This document shows positions 7,339-15,409 of a DNA stretch of 64,000 bases, in pieces (positions within the stretch are counted from its first letter, which is position 1; every line of letters begins with the position of its first letter). The position numbers were made by a program, and so were the translations under genes. The DNA lies in assembly GCA_963828445.1 (NCBI GenBank), contig CAWHFP010000040.1, forward strand, positions 372,001 to 436,000, in the 5' to 3' direction. The stretch comes from Bog-532 sp963828445 (GTDB taxonomy: Bacteria > Actinomycetota > Actinomycetes > Streptosporangiales > Streptosporangiaceae). A model generated the notes under the pieces. It was not told the origin of the DNA, did no database searches, and saw only the letters and a list, made by a program, of their open reading frames with translations.

Positions 7339-8241
7339 TTACAGGCCGGCGGGGGACCGCATCCAGGCGCGGACCCGCCTGGCATGGCTGGCTATGTAGC
7401 TGTCCAGCTCATTGTTGCCGGCCAGGTTCAGGGTGAGGTTCAGCTGCTGCAGGCCCCGGGCGGCGATGAGCGAGCCGAACAGGGCCGGGGAGACGTCCGG
7501 CCAGGCCCAGTGTTCGTGGTATCCGGTGCGGAACGCATCGATGAGCCGCTCACTGTCGGGCCAGCGTCGTAGGGCGGAAATGGTGATGGCCAGGTCGTGG
7601 ACCTCAAATCCCCACACAGTGTCCTGGAAGTCGATGGGCACCAGGCCGTTGCGCGGCGACACGATCACGTTCGGCGGGGTCAGGTCCCCGCGCACCAGGT
7701 GGGGCGGGTGCGGCGGGCTTGCCCAGAGCGAATCCAGCACCGCCTGCGCGCGGGCCTGGGCGTCGGTGAACAAGGTCCCGAACCCGAACCGCGACCCCGC
7801 CGCCGCCAGCTGATCCGGCACCCGCCAGTACAAGACACGGTCGGCCCGCAGCACAGTATCTGCACTGGGCGGCGACCAGCCCGCGCCGTCTTGCTGCAGC
7901 CGGGCGGACAATGTGCCCAGCGCCGCTGCCCGCCGCCCGCTCATGCCGGTCCGCAGGGAACGTCCGGTCACCCATCCGAACATGACGCACACCCGGGTCC
8001 CATGCTGTGCCCGGTCATCGGCGATCAGCGTCGCGGCCTCGCCATCGGCGTTAGCCAGCACATGGGGAACCAGCACGCCGTGCTGGCGCAGCCGACGGTG
8101 CCAGGCCGCCTCCACAGCAGCCGTGCCCTCCGGATGAATCTGCAGCACCGCCCCGACCCGAAGCGCGTAGACGGCCGAGGCCGTGGTGACCCGGAAAATG
8201 CTGTTGAACGACTCCGCCGCCAGCCGGACCCTTCGCGGCAC
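7339..8241 (-). CDS. Aminoglycoside phosphotransferase-fold kinase
   Basis: 300 residues of APH/choline-kinase fold. The catalytic loop reads PHLVRGDLTPPNVIVS near residue 182 (Brenner motif with R replacing the usual H before GD), and the metal-binding motif reads PIDFQDTVWG about 20 residues later. The N-terminal lobe is short: GTG at 8241 is preceded in frame by LRRYDI and then a TAA, and family members normally start 10-30 residues further upstream, so the true start may be lost to an indel. Likely a small-molecule or homoserine-type kinase; substrate unknown. Confidence 0.75.
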   Translation of the reverse strand: MPRRVRLAAESFNSIFRVTTASAVYALRVGAVLQIHPEGTAAVEAAWHRRLRQHGVLVPHVLANADGEAATLIADDRAQHGTRVCVMFGWVTGRSLRTGMSGRRAAALGTLSARLQQDGAGWSPPSADTVLRADRVLYWRVPDQLAAAGSRFGFGTLFTDAQARAQAVLDSLWASPPHPPHLVRGDLTPPNVIVSPRNGLVPIDFQDTVWGFEVHDLAITISALRRWPDSERLIDAFRTGYHEHWAWPDVSPALFGSLIAARGLQQLNLTLNLAGNNELDSYIASHARRVRAWMRSPAGL

Positions 8242-8502
8242 GATGTCGTACCGGCGGAGGCCTTAAGTGCCACAGTCCTGTGCTCAGCCATCACCGCCCA
8301 TCGTGCCGCACACCAGCCCGGTCCACCGGCACAGCCCGCCAGGCTGCCGCGCCACCACAAGGCGCGCCGGGCCCGCCGAGCTTCACGCCGGATGCGCGGC
8401 TCTGCCAAGCCGGCCCGGCGCGGCGGCCAGCAGGCGATTCAGGGGGCGCCCTCGTTGCATCGGCCGACTTCACATCATCGGATTTGGTAACAGCCCACCT
8501 CA

Positions 8503-8700
8503 GGAGGGGAGAGGCCGAATGGGAAAAAGAGTTCCCTGCTCGTCGGCTGATAATCGAACAGACGATCCAGCTCTGACCGGCTCCCCGCCACAGTAGACCA
8601 CGCAGCGAGGAAACGCCACCGGAGTACCGCCGGGGATGAGCGCCACCGCACTCGTCCCCGGCCCCGCCGCCGAGCGCGGAAGCAGCAGCGACCACGAGGG
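8503..8700 (+). repeat. Repeat element copy 3 (intact short coding block, no downstream gene copy)
   Basis: Third copy: GEAEWEKEFPARRLIIEQTIQL with TGA at 8574-8576, then the CACAGTAGACCACGCAGCG tail and a GC-rich spacer similar to copy 2 up to about 8700. Unlike copies 1 and 2 it is not followed by the duplicated gene. A fragment resembling the spacer (GCCGGGGATGAGC and CACTCGT) recurs near 9136-9165, as if part of a fourth copy remains. Confidence 0.6.
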
Positions 8701-9328
8701 GTGGCCCCGGCCACACTGCCCGGGCCGGTCCCGGCCGCATCCCCGAGGCTGGCCCGTATCCGCCAGTTCTCATCGCACCCTGCGGGCACCCGCGCATCGT
8801 GTAACCCGGCTACTCGCGCAGGCTGTTATCGTCGCCACCACGACGACCTCGGCGATCGATCGGGGGCGGATGAAAGAACCGCCGGCGGATCACTGGCCAG
8901 TGTCCCACTACGCCATGGAAGGCAGCGCCTGGCTGCACCGGACTCATCGTCACCAGGAACGGCATCAGTGCGCAGTCCTCCATCACCCCGGCCACGATCG
9001 CCCCGGCCCTTTATCACGGCGCCATTGAGGGCGCCCCGTGGATCTGTTCCCCGTCCACCCGCAGTGGCTCACCGACCACGGCGCGGCTCAGACCACCGGC
9101 GAATACGATTGCCAGGCCTTCTGGTAGTACGGGGAGTGCCGGGGATGAGCCCCCACACTCGTTCCCGGCTGCGTGCATTAGCCCGCCCTTCTGTCGTTCT
9201 TGCGGCCCGTCATTATCCCGACCGGCCACCGGGCTGGCCGGGACGCCACGGCCTGTCAGCGCCGGGCGCAGCACCGCAGTCGGCCGCACGCTGTTCTGGT
9301 AATATCCGGCCCCACTTTGGGTCGGCTG
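8701..9328. other. Region without a supported gene
   Basis: No reading frame here has a credible start, codon bias and family resemblance. Apart from the partial spacer repeat near 9136-9165 I see nothing identifiable. It separates the repeat patch from the two-component operon. Confidence 0.5.
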
Positions 9329-10069
9329 TTAGCTCTCCGACACCTTGATGTTGCCGCCGCCTGAGCCGACGGTGATGACGTCGTGTGCGGCGGGGTCACT
9401 TGCCGGCGTGCTGATGCCGCCGCCGTCGGCGTTCATCCGGAAGTCGTAGCTGCCATGCGGCAGCACGATCGAGACAGCCCCGCTGCCGGAGGTGATCTGG
9501 ACATGGCGCGGTGTCTTGGTGAACGTCAGCCTGACGTTCCCGCCATGTGAGTTCGCGGTCATGTCTGAGGCGGTGATGCCGGACGCGCTGATGTCACCGC
9601 TACCCGAATCGAGGTTCGCTGTCCCGGTGAGCCCGTTGGCCGTGAGGTTGCTGCCGGAGGTGGTGAGCGTGACGTTAGCGATGATCTCGCGCGTCAGGGT
9701 GAGGGCGCCGCCACCGGTGGACACCTTCACTGAGGTCGCCGACGGTGGCACCGTCACCGTCGCGGTCATTCCGCACTCCCCGGCGGGGACCGCGCATGGG
9801 TAGGACACTTTGCCGCCGTTGACCGTTAGGCGCGGGCGGGCCAGGCTGTAGGACACCGTGCCGGCCAGCCTGGCTCCCTCACCCGGTACGACCGTCACGT
9901 TACTGCCGGGGAAGTCCGCGGTCAGCTTCCCGCCGGAGACTGCCAGCGGCATGCTGAACGAGTAATGGCCGGTGCCGGCTGACGCGATGAGGCTGAACAC
10001 GCCCCAGCCGATCGCCGCGAGCACGACCGGCACGCAGATCGCGAGCGCCACCCGGCGCGCGGGTGTCAT
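9329..10069 (-). CDS. DUF4097-type membrane-anchored beta-repeat protein
   Basis: About 246 residues. A single N-terminal membrane helix (VALAICVPVVLAAIGWGVFSLIA) anchors an extracytoplasmic domain rich in short beta repeats: VKVSTGGGALTLT, LTTSGSNLTANGL, LDSGSGDISASGI, MTANSHGGNVRLTF. This is the right-handed beta-helix pattern of DUF4097/putative adhesin proteins. The start is more likely the ATG at 10069 than the GTG at 10075. It starts a few bases after the response-regulator stop, so it is the last gene of a kinase-regulator-DUF4097 operon and probably an accessory of that signalling system. Confidence 0.8.
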   Translation of the reverse strand: MTPARRVALAICVPVVLAAIGWGVFSLIASAGTGHYSFSMPLAVSGGKLTADFPGSNVTVVPGEGARLAGTVSYSLARPRLTVNGGKVSYPCAVPAGECGMTATVTVPPSATSVKVSTGGGALTLTREIIANVTLTTSGSNLTANGLTGTANLDSGSGDISASGITASDMTANSHGGNVRLTFTKTPRHVQITSGSGAVSIVLPHGSYDFRMNADGGGISTPASDPAAHDVITVGSGGGNIKVSES

Positions 10070-10080
10070 GTGCACAAGGG

Positions 10081-10722
10081 TTACCCCGTTTCCAGATATC
10101 GGAGCACGGCGACGACACGGCGGTGATCTCTGTCTCCTGGGGCCAGGCCGAGCTTGGCGAAGATGTTGTTGATGTGCTTCTCGACCGCGCCGGCGCCGAC
10201 CACGAGGGCGGCGGCGATCGCGGAGTTGGACCGGCCCTCGGCCATGAGTGCCAGCACCTCGCGTTCGCGCGGGGTGAGCGAGCCCAGCGGGGACCGTGAC
10301 CGGGCCAGGAGCTGCGCCACGACCTCGGGGTCAAGCGCGCTGCCGCCCTCCGCGACCCTGCACAGTGCATCGAGGAAATCCGAGACGTCGGCCACCCGGT
10401 CCTTGAGCAGGTACCCGACCCCTGTCGCGCGGCCGGCGACCAGCTCGGTGGCGGACCGTTCTTCCACCCATTGGGAGAGCACAAGCACACCGACGTCCGG
10501 CCAGCGGTCCCGGATGACGAGCGCCGCGCGCAGCCCCTCATCGGTAAAGGTCGGCGGCATCCGGACGTCCACGACCGTCACATCCGGCCGGTCTTCCGCG
10601 ACGGCGCGGAGCAATTCCTCAGCGGACGCCACGGCCGCGGTCACCTCGTGCCCGGCTTCGGTGAGCAGCAGCACCAGTCCCCGGCGCAGCAGCACCGAGT
10701 CCTCGGCCAGGGTCACCCGCAT
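10081..10722 (-). CDS. NarL/LuxR-family response regulator
   Basis: 213 residues. Receiver domain at 1-120 with the acidic pair ED at 7-8, phospho-acceptor aspartate in VTVVDVRMPP, and the K of YLLKDR. The C-terminal LuxR helix-turn-helix reads LTPREREVLALMAEGRSNSAIAAALVVGAGAVEKHINNIFAKLGL. It overlaps the end of the histidine kinase gene by 10 bp, which marks the two as cognate partners, and it precedes the DUF4097 gene by a few bases. Confidence 0.92.
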   Translation of the reverse strand: MRVTLAEDSVLLRRGLVLLLTEAGHEVTAAVASAEELLRAVAEDRPDVTVVDVRMPPTFTDEGLRAALVIRDRWPDVGVLVLSQWVEERSATELVAGRATGVGYLLKDRVADVSDFLDALCRVAEGGSALDPEVVAQLLARSRSPLGSLTPREREVLALMAEGRSNSAIAAALVVGAGAVEKHINNIFAKLGLAPGDRDHRRVVAVLRYLETG

Positions 10723-12044
10723 GGCAGCTCCACCGCGATAATCGTCGGGCCGCCCGACGGCGACTCGACGCTGAACTGGCCGTCGACGCCGTGCACCCGG
10801 TCAGCGAGCCCGATCAGGCCGGCACCGTCCGGGTTCGCCCCTCCCACCCCGTCGTCGCTGACCATGACAGTCAGCGTCCCCGGGTACCCGTGTCCCTCGA
10901 CCAAGACCTTGGCGCAAGAGGCGCGGGAGTGCTTGGCGACGTTCGTCAGCGCCTCGGCGACCACGAAGTACGCGATGGCCTCCACCGTTGGCCTGGGCCG
11001 CACCGGGACGTCGACATGCACGGCGACCGGCACCGGGCACAGCGCCGCGACCCCGGACAGCGCAGCGTCGAGCCCGCGTTCGGTGAGCACCGGCGGGTGC
11101 ACGCCCCGGACCAGGTTCCGAAGCTCGGTAAGTGCCTCCTTGGCCTCGGCATGCGCCTGGTCCACGATGAGCCTGGCCGCATCGCTGTCCTCGGCGAACT
11201 TCGCCTTGGCCCGGCCCAGATCCATGGCCAGCGCGACCAGCCGCTGCTGTACGCCGTCATGCAGGTCCCGCTCGATCCGCCGCCGTTCGGCCTCGGCCGC
11301 GTCCACTACCCGTTCCCGGCTCCGCTCCAGTTCCTCGACCCTGGCAGCGAGGTCACCGCGCGGCCCGAGCAGCCGCGAGGCGATGGCCACGTCGGCGGCG
11401 GCGAGCCCGCGGCCGATCTGCGGCGCGGCAAGCAGCAGCACGGCACCGATCAGTACCGACACGATCATCGCCGGGGTCCCGGTGATCACTTCCGAACCGA
11501 TCACCGCGCCCCCGCGGGGAAGTGATCCGTTGTAGAGCGGCAGAGTCAGCATGGCCAGGCCAAGCGACCACGCTCCGAAGATCGCGACGAACCCGGCGAG
11601 GCTCAGCGGGAACCGCAGCAGCGCGTAACCCAGCTCGCTCCAGGCGGCCCGGTTCCTCAGCGTCCGCCAGCGCGGCACGATCCCCCGGTGGTACCCGGCC
11701 CGTGCCTGGGCCGGCCATCCGGGCAGGCGAGCGTCCAGCATGAGGCCAAGGCGCGCGCGCTCAAAACGCGCGAAGTACTCATCGAACCGCAGCACGCAGC
11801 CGAAGCCGAGCACGCCGGCCAGCGCGGCTGGCAGCGTCCCGACCCCGGCTGACACACCGATGAGAACCACCAGGAACGACACGAAACCTGTAACACACCC
11901 GGCCAGAACATTCCCGGCCGACAGCCAGGTCCGGGCGGATACGAGATCACGTAGCAAAAACACGTGAGTAACATTACGGAGCGGCAGGCCGTGTGCCCAT
12001 CCAGGCAACCCACGAGATCGTGGTGAGGCTATCCCCACCCGCAC
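10713..12044 (-). CDS. Sensor histidine kinase, HisKA_3 type
   Basis: Up to 443 residues. Several hydrophobic segments in the first half (for example FVSFLVVLIGVSAGVGTL and the pairs near residues 130-220) form a membrane sensor of the kind found in many actinobacterial NarL-type kinases. The dimerisation box ERRRIERDLHDGVQQRLVALAMDL carries the phospho-accepting His; EALTNVAKHSRA is the N box and VSDDGVGGANPDGAGLIGLADRV the G box of the ATPase. The GTG at 12044 is the earliest start; an internal GTG at 11963 (VFLLRDLVS) just before the first membrane region may be the true one. Confidence 0.9.
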   Translation of the reverse strand: MRVGIASPRSRGLPGWAHGLPLRNVTHVFLLRDLVSARTWLSAGNVLAGCVTGFVSFLVVLIGVSAGVGTLPAALAGVLGFGCVLRFDEYFARFERARLGLMLDARLPGWPAQARAGYHRGIVPRWRTLRNRAAWSELGYALLRFPLSLAGFVAIFGAWSLGLAMLTLPLYNGSLPRGGAVIGSEVITGTPAMIVSVLIGAVLLLAAPQIGRGLAAADVAIASRLLGPRGDLAARVEELERSRERVVDAAEAERRRIERDLHDGVQQRLVALAMDLGRAKAKFAEDSDAARLIVDQAHAEAKEALTELRNLVRGVHPPVLTERGLDAALSGVAALCPVPVAVHVDVPVRPRPTVEAIAYFVVAEALTNVAKHSRASCAKVLVEGHGYPGTLTVMVSDDGVGGANPDGAGLIGLADRVHGVDGQFSVESPSGGPTIIAVELPCG

Positions 12045-12299
12045 CCGTCGTTGGCCCGCACCATCGGATCAGACCCGCTGTGAGCCACTCGTCTTTTTAG
12101 CCGCAAGCGACCGGCGCACTGGTGAACGGCGACAGCAGTGGCAGGAGCTGTCCAGCCCGCACGGCGATCGGATTTGCGCGAGCACGTTGCAAGGTCGGCA
12201 GAACGTCAGCACACATAACGGCACAAGCAGGCTACCCAGCGGCCCTAGTAGCCGTGCGGCCCTCGTCGGGGGCCGCCATGTAGCGGCTGTGCCGCTGGC

Positions 12300-12402
12300 C
12301 TGGCTGGCTGCCGTCCTACCCGCTCCGTACCCGCTTCCTGACCTCACCCCCTCTTCGAGCGGCCGAGGTCAGGAAGCACTACACAGAACGGCAGCCAGCC
12401 AG
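12300..12402. repeat. Nested inverted repeat (two-tier palindrome)
   Basis: Outer arms of 15 bp, perfect: CTGGCTGGCTGCCGT (12300-12314) and ACGGCAGCCAGCCAG (12388-12402). Inner arms of 13 bp, perfect: GCTTCCTGACCTC (12333-12345) and GAGGTCAGGAAGC (12365-12377). The right outer arm is also the left end of the 100-bp direct repeat at 12391. Such a structure could fold as a long hairpin in single-stranded DNA or RNA and recalls the folded ends of small mobile elements; no transposase is nearby. Confidence 0.7.
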
Positions 12403-12490
12403 GTAAAAGCACTGAGAACTGAAAGACTCAACATCAAGGTCAAGGTCAAGGTCAAAACCGGGGTGCAGGAGGAACCGCAAATCCCAGGCC
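12391..12490 (+). repeat. 100-bp direct repeat, copy A
   Basis: Identical to 13579-13678 apart from one base (GAAAG/T-ACTC). It contains three tandem AAGGTC hexamers followed by AAAACCGGGG. The two copies are in the same orientation and bracket the hypothetical gene at 12619-13215. Related TTGACC/TTGATC hexamers also occur near 3385-3400. Confidence 0.85.
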
Positions 12491-12618
12491 CGAGTTGGCT
12501 CATTTAGTGCGCAACGTACGCCGGGCTGCGCGGCCGGGGCCCGCGAAGGGGGCTTGCAGGCAGGTGCCGCGCGGTTCCCGGTGTTCTCTTGCCGCGGTGG
12601 CCGCTGCGGGCCTGCTGT

Positions 12619-13215
12619 TTACCGGAGCGATTCGGCCGATGCTGCCCGCAGCTGGGCTACCGATCCGGCGACGACCAGGGCTGATCCGACGCCGATCCTC
12701 GGCCTGCGCCGCTGCACGGCCCGGGGCACCCGGAGGCCATAGAACACGGCGGTCCAGGCTTCGTTGGCGATTGCGCCCACCGTCAGCCGCTGCGGGTGGC
12801 GCAGGTCGTACCGCACACGGAGGACTGTCCCCACGATCGGGCCAGCAACGCCATACAGGGTGTTCAGCGATCGCTGGCGGGCCGTGAAGGTCTGCGCGGC
12901 GGTAGCCGGCACCGCTAGGCCACACTTGCGCATCAGGTCCTTTTGCTGCTCGATGTACTGTTGCGCCTCGACCCGGGTCGGCGCTTCGGTGCCAAGGCCC
13001 CACGCCACCAGCCCGAAGCCAGCAGCGCCCGTCCACGCGGCCAGGGCCCGCTGCCGGCGCCCGGCGGCCCAGTGGCCGGCCCCGACGGCGGCCTGGGTGA
13101 CAACGGGGGCGACCGGGGACACCCATTCGGGTATCCCCGAGGGCCTGGTCCCGTCCAGAGCGGACATAAAGAGCAGCCGCTGCAGCAACCGGTTCCCGCT
13201 GTCATCACGAGCCAT
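12619..13215 (-). CDS. Hypothetical protein between 100-bp direct repeats
   Basis: 198 residues from the ATG at 13215 (MARDDSGNRLLQRLLFMSALDG). No family is recognised. There is one likely membrane or amphipathic segment, ALAAWTGAAGFGLVAWGLG near residues 55-75, a central charged helix QQYIEQQKDLMRKCG, and a second apolar stretch IGVGSALVVAGSVAQ near the C-terminus. Codon use matches the genome. An upstream in-frame extension to 13323 is proline- and glycine-rich and not convincing. It sits alone between the two copies of the 100-bp repeat, as if carried by that element. Confidence 0.6.
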   Translation of the reverse strand: MARDDSGNRLLQRLLFMSALDGTRPSGIPEWVSPVAPVVTQAAVGAGHWAAGRRQRALAAWTGAAGFGLVAWGLGTEAPTRVEAQQYIEQQKDLMRKCGLAVPATAAQTFTARQRSLNTLYGVAGPIVGTVLRVRYDLRHPQRLTVGAIANEAWTAVFYGLRVPRAVQRRRPRIGVGSALVVAGSVAQLRAASAESLR

Positions 13216-13578
13216 TCCGGCATTGTCGCCCCGGCGGCGCGAGTGTGCCAAGCTCCCGGGCTGCTGCCACCCCGGACGTTGCCGCTCGGCGGGGCCGGGG
13301 CGCCCATGCCCAGGTCCGGCCACCTCTGCGCTAGCACCCCATCGCTCATCTGCTCAACCGGGATCTCCTGGCAGGGCTCCGGGGCCGGTGTCACCTCCTG
13401 TCCCCCGAGCGGAGGTACCCGGCGCCGGCGACTCAAGCCCGAACCCTGACGATCCCATCCACTACGAGTTCAACCCGGTTAGTGCGCAGATTTCGTCAAC
13501 TTGAGAAGTAAAACCCGCAGGTCAGCTTATTAAGCCGACCGAAAGTCCATGATCGTGAGCCAAGTCAGGCTACACAAC
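13216..13578. other. Gap with AT-centred palindrome
   Basis: No supported gene. Near the 3' end of the gap a 21-bp palindrome with one mismatch, arms GGTCAGCTTA (13520-13529) and TAAGCCGACC (13531-13540), lies next to the second 100-bp repeat. It has the size of a dimer-binding operator, target unknown. Confidence 0.45.
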
Positions 13579-14052
13579 GCAGCCAGCCAGGTAAAAGCAC
13601 TGAGAACTGAAATACTCAACATCAAGGTCAAGGTCAAGGTCAAAACCGGGGTGCAGGAGGAACCGCAAATCCCAGGCCTCTAAGGCACCAGGGTTCAAGC
13701 GTCTCCCGTACACCTGGCGGTTCGGCCCCCATCCGGCACCGGTGACGACCGCGCGGCTCACGACGATCGCCGTGTTCTCCACTCCGGTGTGGGTAAACGC
13801 CTCGCAGCCCATCCACGCACAGCGGGACGCCCGCGTGGTGCGGGTCGTTAGTTGGTTGTTCCTGGTCCGGTCAGCGAAGGCCCGCCAGGTGGCCGCGCTG
13901 AGGCGGAGGGCCGGCCCGTGCTGATCCTTGGTGTCGCGTACGAGGACGGCACCGGGGGTCATTCCGACCTCTACGCAATCGCCGCCGTTGTTGCCGCTGT
14001 AGCTGGACTTCCGCCAGCTAGCGGCGCGCTTCCTTCCATCTTCCTGCCACAC
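13570..14052 (-). CDS. DUF397 protein with aberrant C-terminal extension
   Basis: The first 65 residues are a complete DUF397 domain: ASWRKSSYSGNNGGDCVEVG, then VLVRDTKDQHGPALRLSAATWRAFADRTR. DUF397 proteins normally stop soon after this point; here the frame runs on for 95 residues of unrelated sequence, ending inside the 100-bp repeat copy B, so the natural stop has probably been lost by an indel or by insertion of the repeat. DUF397 genes typically pair with a DUF5753 helix-turn-helix gene, as here; the family (WhiJ-system-like) modulates development and antibiotic production in actinomycetes. GTG start overlaps the regulator stop by 35 bp. Confidence 0.75.
   Translation of the reverse strand: MWQEDGRKRAASWRKSSYSGNNGGDCVEVGMTPGAVLVRDTKDQHGPALRLSAATWRAFADRTRNNQLTTRTTRASRCAWMGCEAFTHTGVENTAIVVSRAVVTGAGWGPNRQVYGRRLNPGALEAWDLRFLLHPGFDLDLDLDVEYFSSQCFYLAGCVV
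13579..13678 (+). repeat. 100-bp direct repeat, copy B
   Basis: Same-orientation partner of 12391-12490 with one mismatch. It lies inside the 3' extension of the DUF397 reading frame, so the last third of that protein is encoded by repeat sequence. Confidence 0.85.
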
Positions 14053-14850
14053 TCCCCATCAGGGTCCGTGAGGCGCCCTTGGGCAGCGCCTCACTGCGAA
14101 GGGCATTGAAGCGCAGCACGACCTCCGCGACAGTAGCTGCGTCCTCAGAGACGCGCCCGCCTATAACGTCCTCGATGAACACGATACGCATCGCGTTGGG
14201 GCGGTCAGCAACGACGAACGCCCCGAGCAGCCCGCTATGCCCCCTAGCATCGTAGGGGACGACCTGGATCGTGACGTTTGGTTTTCTCGACAGGCCGACC
14301 AGGTGTGTTAGCTGATCGTGCATCACAGCAGGCGACGCAACTGGTCGGTTCAGTGCGCCCTCATCGATCAGGGCATACACCAGCGGGGCAGGCGGGTCAT
14401 CCCTGCTCAACACTGACTGCCGCGCCAGCCTCCCAGCCACCAAACTGTCCACCTCATCGTCACTAGCGTTTGGTTTGGTCTCCAGCACCGCTCTCGTGTA
14501 CTCCGGGGTCTGAAGAAGCCCTGGCACAAGGGAATGCTGGTAAGTGCTCAGTGCCGCCGCTTCCGCTTCGTGCGGCGCGAAGCTGCGAAAGGACGCCGGG
14601 AACGGCAGGTTGCGCAGCCGGGCGTTTCAGCCGGGCGAACGTCCCCGGCGCGCCGAGCGCCTTGTCGAGCGCCTTGGCCAGGGACGCGGTAGGTGGGCGC
14701 TGGAAGCTTTCCACCATCGCGATCGCGGACTCGCTGTAGTCGGCCTGCCCGCCAGTCGGCCTGGGACCACTTGCGCTGTTCGCGGGCGGCTTTCATCTCG
14801 TCCACGAACAGGCTCACGGATTCGCGGTCCCGCTCACTGAGTGGCGCCAT
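14018..14850 (-). pseudogene. XRE/DUF5753 helix-turn-helix regulator, two frameshifts
   Basis: Three consecutive frames together make one WhiJ-type regulator. The N-terminus (ATG at 14850) reads SVSLFVDEMKAAREQRKWSQAD; after a shift near 14750 the helix-turn-helix continues DYSESAIAMVESFQRPPTASLAKALDKAL; after another near 14628 comes FPASFRSFAPHEAEAAALSTYQ and the DUF5753 effector domain LVPGLLQTPEYTRAVLE through ALRSEALPKGAS. The domain order and length (about 275 residues) are normal once repaired. Either sequence error or decay. It is followed directly by the DUF397 gene, its usual partner, and is divergent from the small ORFs at 15034. Confidence 0.8.
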
Positions 14851-15033
14851 TCCTCACATCGCCTCACAACTCGTATTCGTCCCGCTACGGACGGGTGTGA
14901 CCTGGTGCGGACGATACGCCCACCGGCAAGGGTTGTCATGCGCGCCCGGGACGCTTGGGCCTCCCGGGCGCGCCCCGCGCCGGGCCTCCACGTCGCCCGG
15001 CCCCGGGAGCCGGGCCTGAAAGGAGTGAGGTAC

Positions 15034-15087
15034 ATGGAGATCCGGAACCCGCCGCCGCCCGGCCCGCAGCCCGGGACCCGGACGTGA
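15034..15087 (+). CDS. 17-residue leader or peptide ORF, coupled to next gene
   Basis: ATG at 15034 follows an AAGGAG ribosome site at good spacing and encodes MEIRNPPPPGPQPGTRT. Its TGA overlaps the GTG of the next ORF in a GTGA junction, so it may serve to load ribosomes for the 83-residue protein. It is proline-rich with no cysteine or leader-like hydrophobic region. No family known. It opens the plus-strand operon divergent from the DUF5753 regulator. Confidence 0.5.
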   Translation: MEIRNPPPPGPQPGTRT

Positions 15088-15335
15088 CCGGGTGGCCGGC
15101 GCCGGACGCCACGCTCGGCCTCTATCTCCAGGCCGAGGCGCTGCGCCGCGCGTTCCCCGCGTGGTCGATCGCCGTGCAGCCATGGCACGGCGACCGCGCC
15201 CGGATCGAGGCCGTGAACCCGCACGGCGCTGGCCTGTACGCACGGATCAGCACCGACCCCGCCGAACTGTGGCGTGAACTGCGCGCCGGCCACGCCCCTG
15301 AGCGCTTCACCAGCTCAGCGCAGACCCGCCGTTGA
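15084..15335 (+). CDS. Small conserved-type hypothetical protein
   Basis: 83 residues from the GTG at 15084. Reads LGLYLQAEALRRAFPAWSIAVQPWHGD, then RARIEAVNPHGAGLYARISTDPAELWRELR. The pattern of an aromatic strand, an R-x-R/E-A-V strand and a final D-P-A-E-L-W-R-E-L helix resembles small proteins that often accompany DUF5753/DUF397 regulators in actinomycetes; I know the pattern but no assigned function. It is translationally coupled to the 17-residue ORF upstream and precedes the lipoprotein gene by about 75 bp. Confidence 0.6.
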   Translation: MTGWPAPDATLGLYLQAEALRRAFPAWSIAVQPWHGDRARIEAVNPHGAGLYARISTDPAELWRELRAGHAPERFTSSAQTRR

Positions 15336-15409
15336 TCGATGAAGGCCGGCCGTCTCGCCAAAGGTACGCCCGGCCTTCACCTCCCACTGCATCGAGAGGT
15401 GACCCCATT

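Noticed and set aside
12440..12470. Tandem AAGGTC hexamers as a CRISPR or minisatellite array
   Set aside because: Only three units, no spacers, and the whole 100 bp is repeated elsewhere, so it is part of a larger direct repeat.
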